From the NCBI GenBank assembly GCA_029204225.1, contig CM055112.1:24214097-24278096 (forward strand): a stretch of DNA of 64,000 bases, in the 5' to 3' direction. The notes beneath the pieces were generated by a model. It did no database searches. It was not told the origin of the DNA and saw nothing but the letters and a program-made list of their open reading frames with translations. A program made the position numbers and the translations under genes. Source of the DNA: Diphasiastrum complanatum (taxonomy: Eukaryota; Streptophyta; Lycopodiopsida; Lycopodiales; Lycopodiaceae). Position 1 is the stretch's first letter. Each line of letters starts with the position of its first letter. Shown here in pieces: positions 54,950-64,000 of the stretch.

Positions 54950-56245
54950 TTGAGTAGTTGGTGTACTCAGGAAGGGATTGACTATGAGGAAACTTTTGCA
55001 CCAGTTGCTAAGTCTACTACTATGAGGATTGTTTTATCATTGGCAGCTAAGTTTGATTGGATATTCAAATGTAAAGAGTGCATTTCTGAATGGATTTCTA
55101 GAAGAAGAAGTCTACATGGAGCAGCCAGAGGGATACATAGTAGCAGGACATGAAGACAAGGTTTGCAGGTTGGACAAGGCACTATATGGACTTAAGCAGG
55201 CAGCCAGGGCGTGGTACACGAGGATTGACACCTTTCAGAGAACTAATTCAGAGCATACACTTTATGTTTTGATCAGGAATAATCATTGTTATTGTAGTGA
55301 TGTATGTGGATGATCTTATTATTACAGGATCAGATCATAGTATGATTCAGGGAATCAAGAAAGATCTCTCATCGGAATTTGATATGAAAGATCTTGGTTC
55401 ACTACAATATTTTCTTGGGATTGAGGTATGGAGAGTAGCACAAGGACTATTTATTTCTCAATCTAAGTATGCTCTTGAACTTCTTGAAAAGTTCAATATG
55501 TCAGAGTGCAAGCCTATTTATACACCATATGATAGTAAATGTAAGCTTACTAAAGCTGAGGAAGATCAAGATGTAGATGAGACATTATATAGAAAGCTTG
55601 TTGGAAGCTTAATCTATCTAACTAGTACAAGACCAAATATTGCTTATGTTGTGAGTATGGATAGTCAGTTTATGGCTAAGCCTAAGCAGATTCATTGGAA
55701 AGCTGCTAAGCGAATACTCAGATATATCCAGAGCACTTTGAGATTTGGTATTCTCTATGGTAGACAGGATGATTTGAAGTTACAGGGATATGTGGATGCT
55801 GATTGGGCTGGAGATGCGGAAGACCAAAGATCTACTGCAGGTTATGTTTTTAATCTTGCTTCTGGTGCTATCTCTTGGAGTTCAAAGAAGTAGCATACTA
55901 TTGCTTTATCATCTATAGAGGCAGAATATCGAGCTACTACAAGTGCAACATATGAAGCAATATGGTTGTGATCTACATGTGGTACAAGATTCACCTACGG
56001 TACTTCAATGTGACAATCAGAGTTGTATTAAATTAGTGAAAAATCCAATTTTTCACAGCAGGACAAAGCATATTGAAGTACAACAGCACTTCATCAGAGA
56101 GAAAATTCAAAGTGATGAAGTGGAGCTTATCTATTTCCCTACGGAAGAACAAGTCGCAGATATCTATACCAAAGGTCTTGGCAAAGAAAAATTTCAGAAG
56201 TTTAGAGAACTTCGAGGAGTAATAGATAACAAAGTAATTTCATAG
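54950..56245 (+). pseudogene. Ty1/copia RT-RNase H remnant
   Basis: Antisense to the aldolase gene. 5'-truncated at the RT start: [20 protein letters not shown], then after a shift [36 protein letters not shown], then after another shift the active site [13 protein letters not shown] (~55297) with DMKDLGSLQYFLGIEV. RNase H comes next: GYVDADWAGDAEDQRSTAGY, ISWSSKK, a TAG at 55891-55893 where Gln is usual, ALSSIEAEYRA, DNQSCIKLVKNP and HSRTKHIEVQQHFIRE. LTRs, gag and integrase are missing. Only three frame changes and one stop over ~430 codons: moderately old. Confidence 0.93.
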
Positions 56246-56249
56246 TATA

Positions 56250-56600
56250 CATGGCATCTAAAGATAAAATGTTCCTCAAATTCCACCTCACCTAGAGAGC
56301 ATAACTGACAAATATGCTCCTCTTTAGGAGTACCATGGAACCTCCCAATCTCAATAGCTAGCTGGTGAGAAGACACTCTGAGCTGTCCCAGTATGAATCT
56401 GAGACAATGTGATAGTCCCGAATCCAAGTAGCGTGGCATGACTGGGGTCCCTGATGCGTCGGATATACTGATGGGTGCCTGAGGGAAGCTCTGTAATGGA
56501 GATACCAAATAACACAAGTAGGAGGTGAGATGCCTGAGTGAACCAAGATAATCTGTAGCCCTGATCATGATGACACTGTGAGGAGGATAGTGCAATCTGT
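56250..56600 (-). pseudogene. LINE ORF2 C-terminal fragment
   Basis: Minus-strand blocks in shifted frames: YRLSWFTQASHLLL, GISITELPSGTHQYIRRI, then LDSGLSHCLRFILGQLRVSS, HQLAIEIGRFHGTPKEE, ICQLCSLGEVEFEEHFIF. The same family as the LINEs at 1.3-17.5 kb, nearest in wording to copy B. It lies directly beside the copia remnant end and lacks the 3' tail. Confidence 0.85.
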
Positions 56601-56679
56601 ATAATTAACAAAAAACTGAGAAGCTTAAAAAAAGTAGGTTTTATTACAATATTTTGCTTTTTTCTACTTAGGAGCACGT

Positions 56680-56830
56680 TCCCACCCCAGGAAACATGCT
56701 TGGGAAGCATTCCCATTTCTACGGGAACATTCCCACCTGGGAACGCCTCGCGGGAAGGCTTGGTAGGTGGGAACGTGGGGAACGTGTTCCCAGGGGGTGG
56801 GAACGTGTTCCCTGGTAACTATGCTCGGTA
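56680..56830. repeat. GGGAACGTTCCC palindrome cluster
   Basis: Dense GGGAAC/GTTCCC words in both orientations, e.g. GGGAACGTGTTCCC twice, ending GTTCCCTGGTAACTATG. Read from the right, this starts CATAGTTACC, like the CATAG ends of MITE 2. An A/T-rich stretch lies to the left. Probably one end of a small hAT-type element inserted in or beside the LINE fragment. Confidence 0.5.
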
Positions 56831-57730
56831 TAGGATAGACCACCCAAGTCCAAACCCTGCCCACACATGGGCAGTGTCCAAGAAGAAAAAAATGGGACAC
56901 TAAGGTACCAAATATGATGGTTCTTCTTGGATTGACTTGCATGGGGATCAGCAAACTCGTGATTGGGAACGGTGGAGTTTGATGGGAGAAGCAGCGATGG
57001 ACCAAATTTGACAACCAAACCCAAGAACAATCAGCAATGGACGATGATGACTCCTAGGTTGATCAATTTCCAAAATCCAACTCATATTTGCTGATCAGAA
57101 ACAATCACGCCCATCATCAAAAATGGTAAAGCTTGATTGTCTTGTGGAGTGATGAAGGAAATGGAGGAGATTTCCAAATAGATGAACATAAAGAGGCGAC
57201 ATTTCCATGCATTAACATAGCAAATTCGAAAAATTAGCAATGCAGCAATGTACTTGTTACACAATGAAGCAAAAGGGTACTGAAAGCTAAAAGGAAACAA
57301 CAAAATCACGAATGTGATCTTCTCATACAATTATAAAGGTTCCCAGATGGTTGTGAGCCTACAGCAGACTCTACTGAAGTTCTACACATTTGTATAAGAA
57401 AAATATAAGTATGTCACTGATGTACCACACATGTAGGTACTTGTCATATATATGTTCACACTCAACAAAATGTCATTGTTGAATACGTCAACGTTGAAAA
57501 ATTATAAACTGAGTACTCTTATGTAGTATTTACTTGATAAATTAAAAGCTTAATTTCAAGTTACAAAATTCAATGAGGTAAACTTGCTGCAGTATTGTTC
57601 TGTGTAATAAAGTAAAATTTAATGCTAGCAGAGCCAAATAGAAAATATACCGTGCTAATATCTAGAGATGCACGCAGCTTTGATGTTGAGCAAAAAAGAA
57701 TTTCAAACCAGATATGAGTGACGAACATAC

Positions 57731-57769
57731 CTTCACAAGTGCTGCACCAAATTTATATGCATTTACTAC
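57731..57769 (-). CDS. KDPG/KHG aldolase 39-bp micro-exon with the Schiff-base Lys
   Basis: 13 codons VVNAYKFGAALVK. Acceptor GCCTGCAG/GTAGTAAA, donor GTGAAG/GTATGTTC. The closing Lys is placed as the Schiff-base lysine of KDPG aldolases by alignment with (N/D)A-(Y/F)-K-(F/L)-GA..(V/I)K-(F/L)-(F/Y)-P. Confidence 0.9.
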
Positions 57770-57919
57770 CTGCAGGCATGTGAATAAACTTCAATGCATG
57801 TCAGGTACGTGCTTGTGGAGTTTCATAAGTTAAGCTGGATCTGACTGAAAGTACCAGGCAAACCCATGTTTTCTTATTGTCTTCAAAAGGTGGTTCCATA
57901 TAATGAATGTTTCTTGTCC

Positions 57920-58255
57920 AATTCAAATCGGACCGATTCAGCCGATTCGAATCGGCCATCCGGCAACTGAATCGGAGAATTGGACTCAGGGTTCTTGAAA
58001 TTGTAAATCTCTTTGTTTTTCTGGTAACCATGCATGAATATGAAGATTTAGATTCTAGAATAGGCTGTACAATGTAAATTAAGCATTTCTCCTTGGAATT
58101 TCTCTCTTCTTTTAAATTCTCTCCCGGCTGTCCTCTCAAGCGAATCGGGCTCGGTTCATTTTCCATCAGACCGATTTTGTCCTCAGCCAGTTCGAATCAT
58201 CCAATTCAATAACAGTTTGGAATCGCCGATTCGATGGCTTCGAATCGGAAATTCG
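57920..58255. repeat. CCGATTCGAATCGG palindrome clusters
   Basis: Two clusters (57925-57985 and 58140-58255) of GATTCGAATC, AATCGG and CCGATT words flank a ~150-bp centre. The build (two palindromic heads around a plainer core) repeats that of MITE 2. No confident target duplication was found. It lies in an aldolase intron. Confidence 0.5.
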
Positions 58256-58364
58256 TGCAACATTACTCCCATAAGCAGAAATAGAAGTACACAACATTTT
58301 GCATATCAACAAGTCACATGAAAAGATCTTGCCATGATCAGAGGTTAGGTTATCATCTGCATAC

Positions 58365-58430
58365 CTCAGTAAGTGTCATAGCACCAGGGACAAAGAGCAC
58401 AGGACAGTCATTATGTGCTTGGACTATTTC
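58365..58430 (-). CDS. KDPG/KHG aldolase exon
   Basis: 22 codons EIVQAHNDCPVLFVPGAMTL then TE. Acceptor TTTATGCAG/GAAATAGT, donor ACTGAG/GTATGCAG. VLFVPGAMTLTE matches the (I/V)PG..T.(T/S)E strand/turn of KDPG aldolases. Confidence 0.9.
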
Positions 58431-58540
58431 CTGCATAAAGGATTAGAAGAGACCCATAAAGACACGTTGGACATTGCAAGTCATGGCAAGAGACCAAAAT
58501 TAAGAACTAGCAAGAGACCACATACGAAAGACTAAACAAC

Positions 58541-58624
58541 CTTGGTTGTGACAGGGCTCATGAGAAACCTTGCACCTGCAGATCTTGCTTCATAAGCCTC
58601 CCGCATGGTCAGAACAGTTCCAGC
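58541..58624 (-). CDS. KDPG/KHG aldolase exon with GAGTVL
   Basis: 28 codons beginning AGTVLTMREAYEARSAGARF and ending LMSPVTTK. Acceptor TTGGTGTAG/GCTGGAAC, donor ACCAAG/GTTGTTTAG. With Gly from the upstream exon it gives GAGTVL, a family hallmark, followed by the helix and the (F/L)(I/M)SP strand. Confidence 0.92.
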
Positions 58625-58783
58625 CTACACCAAGAAACAGTGTATGGTTTTACAGATGTTTGTAGGAGAGAGTACATACCTTGGAATTTAGATGAAGATA
58701 GGATTCCTTTCTATAACATTCAAAGCATTAAAAAAAGAGACCAGAATTGAAGGAGACTAGCATATTGTTCAAAGTCAACTTAC

Positions 58784-58828
58784 ACCAATAATTGCCAACG
58801 GATATTCGTGGACAAGAGCTTTGATAAC
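58784..58828 (-). CDS. KDPG/KHG aldolase 45-bp exon (most upstream seen)
   Basis: 15 codons VIKALVHEYPLAIIG. Acceptor TGTGACAG/GTTATCAA, donor ATTGGT/GTAAGTTG. It precedes GAGTVL as in the family. The N-terminal exons (substrate-binding Glu and Arg, any plastid transit peptide) were not found between here and 64000, so they lie beyond the right edge. The enzyme splits 2-keto-3-deoxy-6-phosphogluconate (or 4-hydroxy-2-oxoglutarate) to pyruvate plus an aldehyde; which substrate it uses cannot be told here. Confidence 0.85.
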
Positions 58829-60605
58829 CTGTCACATTCACAAGAATTTGAACCCAATGAGCTGCATATCGAGTTCTTTTGCCTTGTTAAATCAAACATA
58901 ATCATTGGATAGCTGTGCATGGAGCTTCTAGTTTGAGATAGTCTCTTATTTATGATTGTAGACCATAACTGCATGTGCATGAATGAATGTTCATGTAGAG
59001 TATCCGGCCAAAGAATAGAGCTTACCATGACGGTACATAAGGAGTAGGAAGGGTTCTTGAATGACCCATTCACCAGGAGGTAAGTATTATTACTAAAAGG
59101 TATGCACAACTGTGGTGCATAGCTAGAGCTAGAGTGAGGCTCAATCATCTTGCCATTGATAATAGTGTATGGAAAACTAATATCATGTCAAATTCTTGCT
59201 CAAAGTAAAAATGTTCATAGCTTTAGGTGGTGTGAATTAGTACAAATGGAGGAGTGAAGGTCATTAAGCCTAATAACAACATCAAACTATTTCATTAGTG
59301 CCAATTGAGTATTTAAAGTCCTCACTCGAAGAAAGTTTGTGATTGATCTAGGTCATAAGTTTCATAACTAGGTGGCTGGGTGGTAAGTCAAGCCATATGA
59401 GGATTTGTTCAAGTACCAACAGTTTGTAGTTGATGATTTTGGGGTACAAAAGTCGGTATCCAAGCCAACATGTGCAAAGATCCAAGCGAACAATTTCTAT
59501 TCAATTCTTTATGCTAGTTATTCAAGTTGAAAAGAGCTGATTTGTTGCTAGTAATAAGATTTTAAGCTACAATTTAGCATGAGGTAGGCATGGATATATC
59601 AATTAAGGGAGAATTTCTCGAATTCTTGTTTATAGCAACTATAAATCGAAGTCTCTTAGTTGCAAGTTACATTTTATATCTCTCAAGGTAGTATGCAGAA
59701 CACACATTGATTTATGCAAAATTTGTGATTCTCTAGGCTAGTATGTGAAGACTCTATACATTCTGCTATGCTATTCTCGTGATCTTGAAGTAGGAGCTGA
59801 TTTAGTTCGAGGACATGGATACTCGTGTTCGCCAAGAAAAAAGACATGGCTACTTGCGCTCCTCAAGAAAAGACATTTTCTAAACGATCTTGTTGGATAG
59901 AAAGATGGATGAGAGAATAAGAATACCTAAAACAATTAGAGCATTCCCTACTTTGCTTTTATAATACATGAATTTGTAAGAGAGAAAATCTTACATAGTT
60001 GGATTTAGCCTATCATAGTAAATTAAGGCGCCCTCCCACGAGGTTAGGAATTGGATTGTTAGCATGGTTGCATTCAAACGCGTTTGAGACGTGGAGTTTT
60101 GGAAGCCAAATTTTTTTGGGGGCCTACCCCTCCAAATGGGGTCGTAGGGCCCATCTACCTAAAAAACGACCTACACTAAGCTACCACGAGGCTGGGACAG
60201 CTCAACCACGCCTCATAACTCCTTCACTAACTGCTCCTTCATCGTGGAGAAGAAATGCGCCCTCCTCCATTTCTTGGTAGCATCAGATCAGATTTTTGAA
60301 GCTTGGTTGAGGAGATACAAGCAGCAGGTGCAAAAAAATTGGTTTTGAGGACACTTCAAAGAATCAATCAGTTCTCTTTGGTTACTGATCAAATTCAGCT
60401 GAGATTTGGAGGCAGTCTTCTAGACTGTAGGGCGCCCCATCCTAGCCATTCACATCACCATCTGCTTGGCCAGATTTGTTGTGAAGAGCAGTTGCAGGTT
60501 TTGGGCTTTTTGCACAATTTTCAGATCTGAACCTCACAATTTTGTCAATTTTCAGAATGCCTGATCACTGGGGAAGCTGGTAAGCAAGGGAAGGGTGGTG
60601 AAGGC
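58829..60605. other. Aldolase upstream intron, left part
   Basis: About 1.8 kb with no aldolase exon and no clear element until the hAT frame. 60060-60605 holds GC-richer sequence that may be the 5' part of the hAT element. A CAG/AATGCCTG...GTAAGC exon-like piece occurs at ~60555-60585. Confidence 0.4.
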
Positions 60606-61808
60606 ATGAAACAGATGAAATGTCGTTATTGTGAACATCATTATCAAGGGGGGCCTCAACGAATTGTGTCACATTTGCTTGGGACAGGGGGATGTAAAGT
60701 GGATAAATGTGAGAAAGCACCTGTCAACGTGGTGCAAGCATTGAGATTGCAATATCCAGATGCCAGTAGCAATGAGGACCAAGTTCATGAGATGGAGAAT
60801 AGTCAATCCATGGATGCTTCTACAGGGCCTACACGTAAGAGAGGTCGAGCTGCAAATAGTGCTGATTTGACAGCTGCATGGGCCTTAGAAAAGAGAAACG
60901 AATTTCGGATTGCTTGCAGGAAATTTTTTTATGCAAATGCAATTCCTTTCAATGTAGTCAAGAGCATATATTTTCAAGATATGTTGAGAACTGCAGGAGA
61001 GGCGAGGGAGCTGCAAATGGTAAAGGATAAGTGGGTAAAATATGGGTGCACGATTGTGTGTGATGGTTGCTCTGACACACGTAGACGACCTATCATTAAC
61101 TTTGTTGCTACTAGTATCTATGGTTCCATCTTTTTATGCAGTGTGAATGCTAGTGGTTTGGAAAAATCAGGCTTGTATATCTATGAACATTCAAAAGAAA
61201 TCATTGGCAAGGTAGGAGAGCACAATGTGGTACAAGTTGTAATGGATAATGCCAGCAATTGTTTGCGTGCTGGTGAGATGCTAGAGGAGGAGTATCCGAA
61301 GATTTTTTCACACGTTGCACTTGCCATTGTCTGGATTTGCTGTTTGAGGACATTGGAGCACTAGATTGGGTGGCTCCTGTTTTGCAAAAGGCACGGAGAA
61401 TAGTGACTTTCATCACAGGTCATCAGAGGGTGCTAGGTGTTTTTTGAAAAGTGAGCAAACGTGAGCTTTTGAAGCCGGCACAAACACGCTTTGGCTACAT
61501 CTACATTGTGCTTGCAAATCTCTTGCGGGTAAAAGTTGCCCTTAGGCGGTTGGTGGTCCATGAGGAGTGGCATAACTTGAAGTCCGCATCAACTGAGGTA
61601 GGGAGAGACATTGAGCATACAATACTTGGTCCATTATTTTGGGAGGAGGCATAGAATATTGTGAAACTATGCAAGCCCATCCTTAAGTCGTTACGAGTTG
61701 TTGATAGAGAGGGAGCCACCATGGGATTTATCTATGAGCTGATGGACCGGATGGTTGAGGGAATACGGTCATGTACCTCTTTTGATGCCGATCGAATACG
61801 TGTGATAG
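60606..61808 (+). pseudogene. hAT (Ac-like) transposase, truncated by an LTR insertion
   Basis: ATG 60606. BED-type zinc finger MKCRYCEHHYQGGPQRIVSH, a linker, then the DUF659 region: FYANAIPFNVVKSIYFQDML, VKYGCTIVCDGCSDTRRRPI and VVMDNASNCLRAGEMLEEEY. After a frameshift near 61310: CHCLDLLFEDIGALDWV, then LKPAQTRFGYIYIVLANLLR and VVDREGATMGFIYELMDRMV. Stops at 61445-61447 and 61652-61654 (TAG where the frame suggests Gln). Coding ends at 61808, where the next element's LTR begins, so the C-terminal dimerisation domain is separated or lost. It is a different subfamily from the hAT at 20829-24248. Confidence 0.9.
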
Positions 61809-62356
61809 TGTTACGTACCCATAAGGGTACACAACAGGAAACTTCAGGTGACGATCTCAGTTATGGGACGGAACGCTGATCTGGAGCTATAGGTCTTTTG
61901 GGTGCCACGTGTCAATGTCTCATTGGCACGCGGTGACTCGTTGTTATGGACCCGCGTCAGTGTGCACAACTGCCGCGTGTCGTTAGTCATGCGTGACTCC
62001 TATGGAGGGAGATGACCCACCTGGACTATGTATATAGAGGGGGATCTCCATGAGCTGGGTATTCATTCTCTCTTGGAGAATGAAGAGCTCTTCCACTGGT
62101 GGTCAGGTCAGGACGAGTATCTAGGCCTCAGGATGTAGGTAGGTAAGGGTCGAGGGTAATCTATGGTGGTATGGGACACCATGGCTTACTTGAGACCCGA
62201 GCTTGCTTGATGGTGGTCTGTAGCTCCAGTGCACGGGGGTGAGTTTATAAGTACGTCAAAAAAAATCTGCAGTACCTCTATGGTTGGGTGGTAACGTAGC
62301 GTTCGTCACTTGTTTGTACTTTAGCAATGACCGGCATGACGATGGGGATTCTAACA
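61809..62356 (+). repeat. 5' LTR of LTR element 4
   Basis: TGTTACGTACCC ... GATTCTAACA, 548 bp, with a TATGTATATAGAGG TATA-type box at ~62028-62040 and a G-box-like GCCACGTGTC at ~61901. It shares the TGTTACG start with gypsy element 1. Confidence 0.85.
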
Positions 62357-62358
62357 GT

Positions 62359-62371
62359 TGGTATCAGAGCC
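62359..62371 (+). promoter_or_regulatory. Primer binding site, initiator tRNA-Met
   Basis: TGGTATCAGAGCC two bases after the LTR end CTAACA. Confidence 0.92.
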
Positions 62372-63886
62372 ACCGATCATTGTGAATAAGGTGCAATCGC
62401 TCTAACTTATGTTATTGGTTGGTTTAAGCTTTTAGCTGATGTTTTTAAATGCTTAGTTGATTTCGTTGAATCGATCTGAACAACTTTGCTTTTTGGTTCG
62501 TCTCAATCTGAGGTCGTTTTGATTGAAAACGAACCACCTTTGCTAGCTACGGTGGTAGTAGTCGGTTTCTTTTGAATGTTTTACGTTTTTTTGAAACTTC
62601 AAAAACCGATTTCGTTTTTGGCCTTATTTTGAGCTTTGGAAGTCGCAATTTTTTTTTGTTTACAAATTTTTTCTTTGTTACAAAAAAATTTGCCAAAAAA
62701 AAAAAATTCCTCGGGCACCCGCGCGTCCGCGCGGATCTGCGCGCCTGCCTGCTGGTTTCCGTACCGCCCACTATCAGATCTCTCTATGCCTTTTTCTAGG
62801 CAGCCGCTGTAGTTTGCGGGACTCCCACACATCTACTTACTGGAGGAGCTTTCTTTATGTATAATAATTACTCTTTACAGATTCCTTAACTCTTGGTTGT
62901 AAAGGATTTTGTGTACCTTAAAAGTACAATACACCTGGATACGTTGAGGAAGTTTGCAAAGGCTAAAAAGGCTTTGCTTTTCTCAACGTAGGTTGCAAAG
63001 CCTTGTTTAGTCAACGTAAACTTTGAACTTGATTGCAACCTATTTGTACTTGTAAAGTACATAGTAAACTTTGAAACTTTGTTTCAAAGTTTTTATTGCT
63101 TAGCTTTTAATCTAAAAGTTATTCTAGTTTACAAAGTTTTTATACTAAGTTATAAAACTTAGTCTCAAAGTTTGTAAATAGAAGCTTTTGTAAACCTTGA
63201 ATTTCCTTCAACTAAATTTTGAAGAAAAGGAGGGAGAAATAAAACAAAAGTACACAGTTGTACTTGCAGGCTGTACCTACTGCAAGAACAGACCTGTGTA
63301 CCCTTTTTCTTGTTTTTCTTAGCCTCTTTCTTGGGGTTAATCCTCCTCTTTGTAATCTTCCACCTACACACCAAGAAAAATTGGTAAATCCTTCATCCTT
63401 TTCTCTTTTGGGGAGGAAAATTGATGTTTTTTCCTCTACCTCCTCCTCATGAACGTACAGTTGTACCTGCACTTTCTCCTTTGCCTAAGGACAAGTCTTA
63501 GAGGAGATTTAGGTGTATCTTTAGGCCATAAGGCCATGAGGTCAAGGCGGTGACCCAAAAGTTGGGTGGGGACGTGACCCAAGTGACCCTTGGGTGAGGT
63601 GGCGTAAAGAGGGTGGTGGCCATGTGAGTTGAGGGTAGGTGGACCCCATAAGGGGATGCCACTTGTTTTAGGTGCCCATGTGCTTGCTAGGTGGCGACCA
63701 TAAGGCCCGCCACCCGGCAAGGCTTTTTTAAGAAGGAAAAGAAGTGGGATGGGGGGTACAGGCTCTATTTCCATCATTGAGGTGCTTGTTGTGGCTTAGT
63801 TTCCTTGAGTAGTGGTCTCAAGTTCTCTAACTCCTTTTGTTGCGAAGCCCTTGCAGTTTTTTCTTTGCCTTCTTCCTTAGTTTGCC
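62372..63886 (+). other. Long untranslated leader of LTR element 4
   Basis: About 1.5 kb without a coding frame. 62950-63180 is packed with CTTTGAAACTTTG, AAAGTTT and TTGCAAAGCC words that can fold as stem-loops (e.g. AACTTTGAAACTTTGTTTCA at ~63065). A possible packaging region, by inference. Confidence 0.55.
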
Positions 63887-64000
63887 ATGGGCCCTGTTAT
63901 ACCCTCGGGTGAAGGACCGTCTTCACCACCTCCTCCTCCTGATGTAGACACTAACCAGCTTGTTCAGGCCCTAAATATGCTACAAAATCAAATTTTAGAA
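63887..64000 (+). CDS. Gag N-terminus of LTR element 4 (partial)
   Basis: ATG 63887 opens MGPVIPSGEGPSSPPPPPDV and continues DTNQLVQALNMLQNQILE to the window edge. A Pro-rich start then an amphipathic Leu/Gln helix is common at the N-terminus of plant gypsy Gag. It is placed after the LTR, PBS and leader. Identity rests on position more than on sequence. Confidence 0.6.
   Translation, partial: MGPVIPSGEGPSSPPPPPDVDTNQLVQALNMLQNQILE

Larger units (their letters stand above)
54119..57730 (-). other. 3.6-kb aldolase intron with copia and LINE fragments
   Basis: Between exons ending at 57731 and starting at 54118. It holds a CT tract (54522-54565), a copia RT/RNase H remnant (54950-56245), a LINE fragment (56250-56600) and a GGGAACGTTCCC palindrome cluster. 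57060-57720 shows nothing recognised. Confidence 0.85.
61809..64000 (+). mobile_element. Ty3/gypsy-type LTR element 4, 5' part
   Basis: An LTR (61809-62356), an iMet PBS and a ~1.53-kb leader lead to a gag start at 63887. The element continues past the window. It is inserted into the hAT pseudogene. The presumed 5-bp duplicated target would be GATAG (61804-61808). Confidence 0.82.

Noticed and set aside
1..64000. tRNA, rRNA or organellar genes
   Set aside because: No cloverleaf or rRNA-like block was recognised. The only tRNA-related words are the iMet primer sites of LTR elements.

Overview
This is a plant nuclear DNA window dominated by transposable elements. It carries parts of two conserved host genes, both on the minus strand. 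The first is a DNMT1/MET1-class maintenance DNA (cytosine-5) methyltransferase, with seven exons between 17507 and 32498. It has the plant layout: two replication-foci domains, two BAH domains, then catalytic motifs I, IV, VI and VIII. The second is a KDPG/KHG-type aldolase, with six short exons between 53717 and 58828. Plant-type MET1, iMet-primed Ty3/gypsy elements, Ac-like hAT transposases and Ty1/copia pieces all point to a land plant. The TE-filled introns and a LINE whose ORF1 resembles animal L1 ORF1p make a large-genome lineage such as a fern plausible, but that is inference.

Region by region. 1-1.29 kb: nothing recognised. 1.3-9.64 kb: three LINE copies of one family, abutting one another. 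One is 5'-truncated, one is nearly full length (ORF1 open, ORF2 broken), and one has a 5' inversion. 9.64-14.38 kb: a Ty3/gypsy chromovirus with both LTRs, PBS and PPT but no gag. 14.38-17.49 kb: a fourth LINE copy whose tail stops about 15 bp from a MET1 splice donor. 17.5-32.5 kb: MET1 exons. One 8.4-kb intron holds a multi-exon hAT transposase with two nonsense codons, two adjacent hAT-type MITEs with 8-bp target duplications, and a gypsy integrase scrap. 32.5-33.1 kb: three ~200-bp tandem repeats just upstream of MET1. 33.1-36.9 kb: no gene seen.

36.88-43.75 kb: a second degraded Ty3/gypsy chromovirus (gag, PR, RT, RNase H, IN, chromodomain). 44.8-46.1 kb: a fully open gag ORF on the minus strand with three zinc-knuckle-like modules and no pol. 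47.25-52.55 kb: two ~0.78-kb inverted repeats enclosing orphan ORFs and a copia integrase fragment. 53.7-58.8 kb: KDPG aldolase exons, with a copia RT/RNase H fragment, a LINE fragment and palindrome-rich sequence in the introns. 60.6-61.8 kb: a second hAT (BED + DUF659), interrupted at 61808 by a gypsy-type LTR element that runs off the right edge.

Neither host gene is complete. MET1 catalytic motifs IX and X would lie beyond the left edge. The first exon(s) of the aldolase would lie beyond the right edge. Several in-frame stops in the elements sit where the family has Gln (CAG to TAG), which fits deamination of methylated CHG sites.
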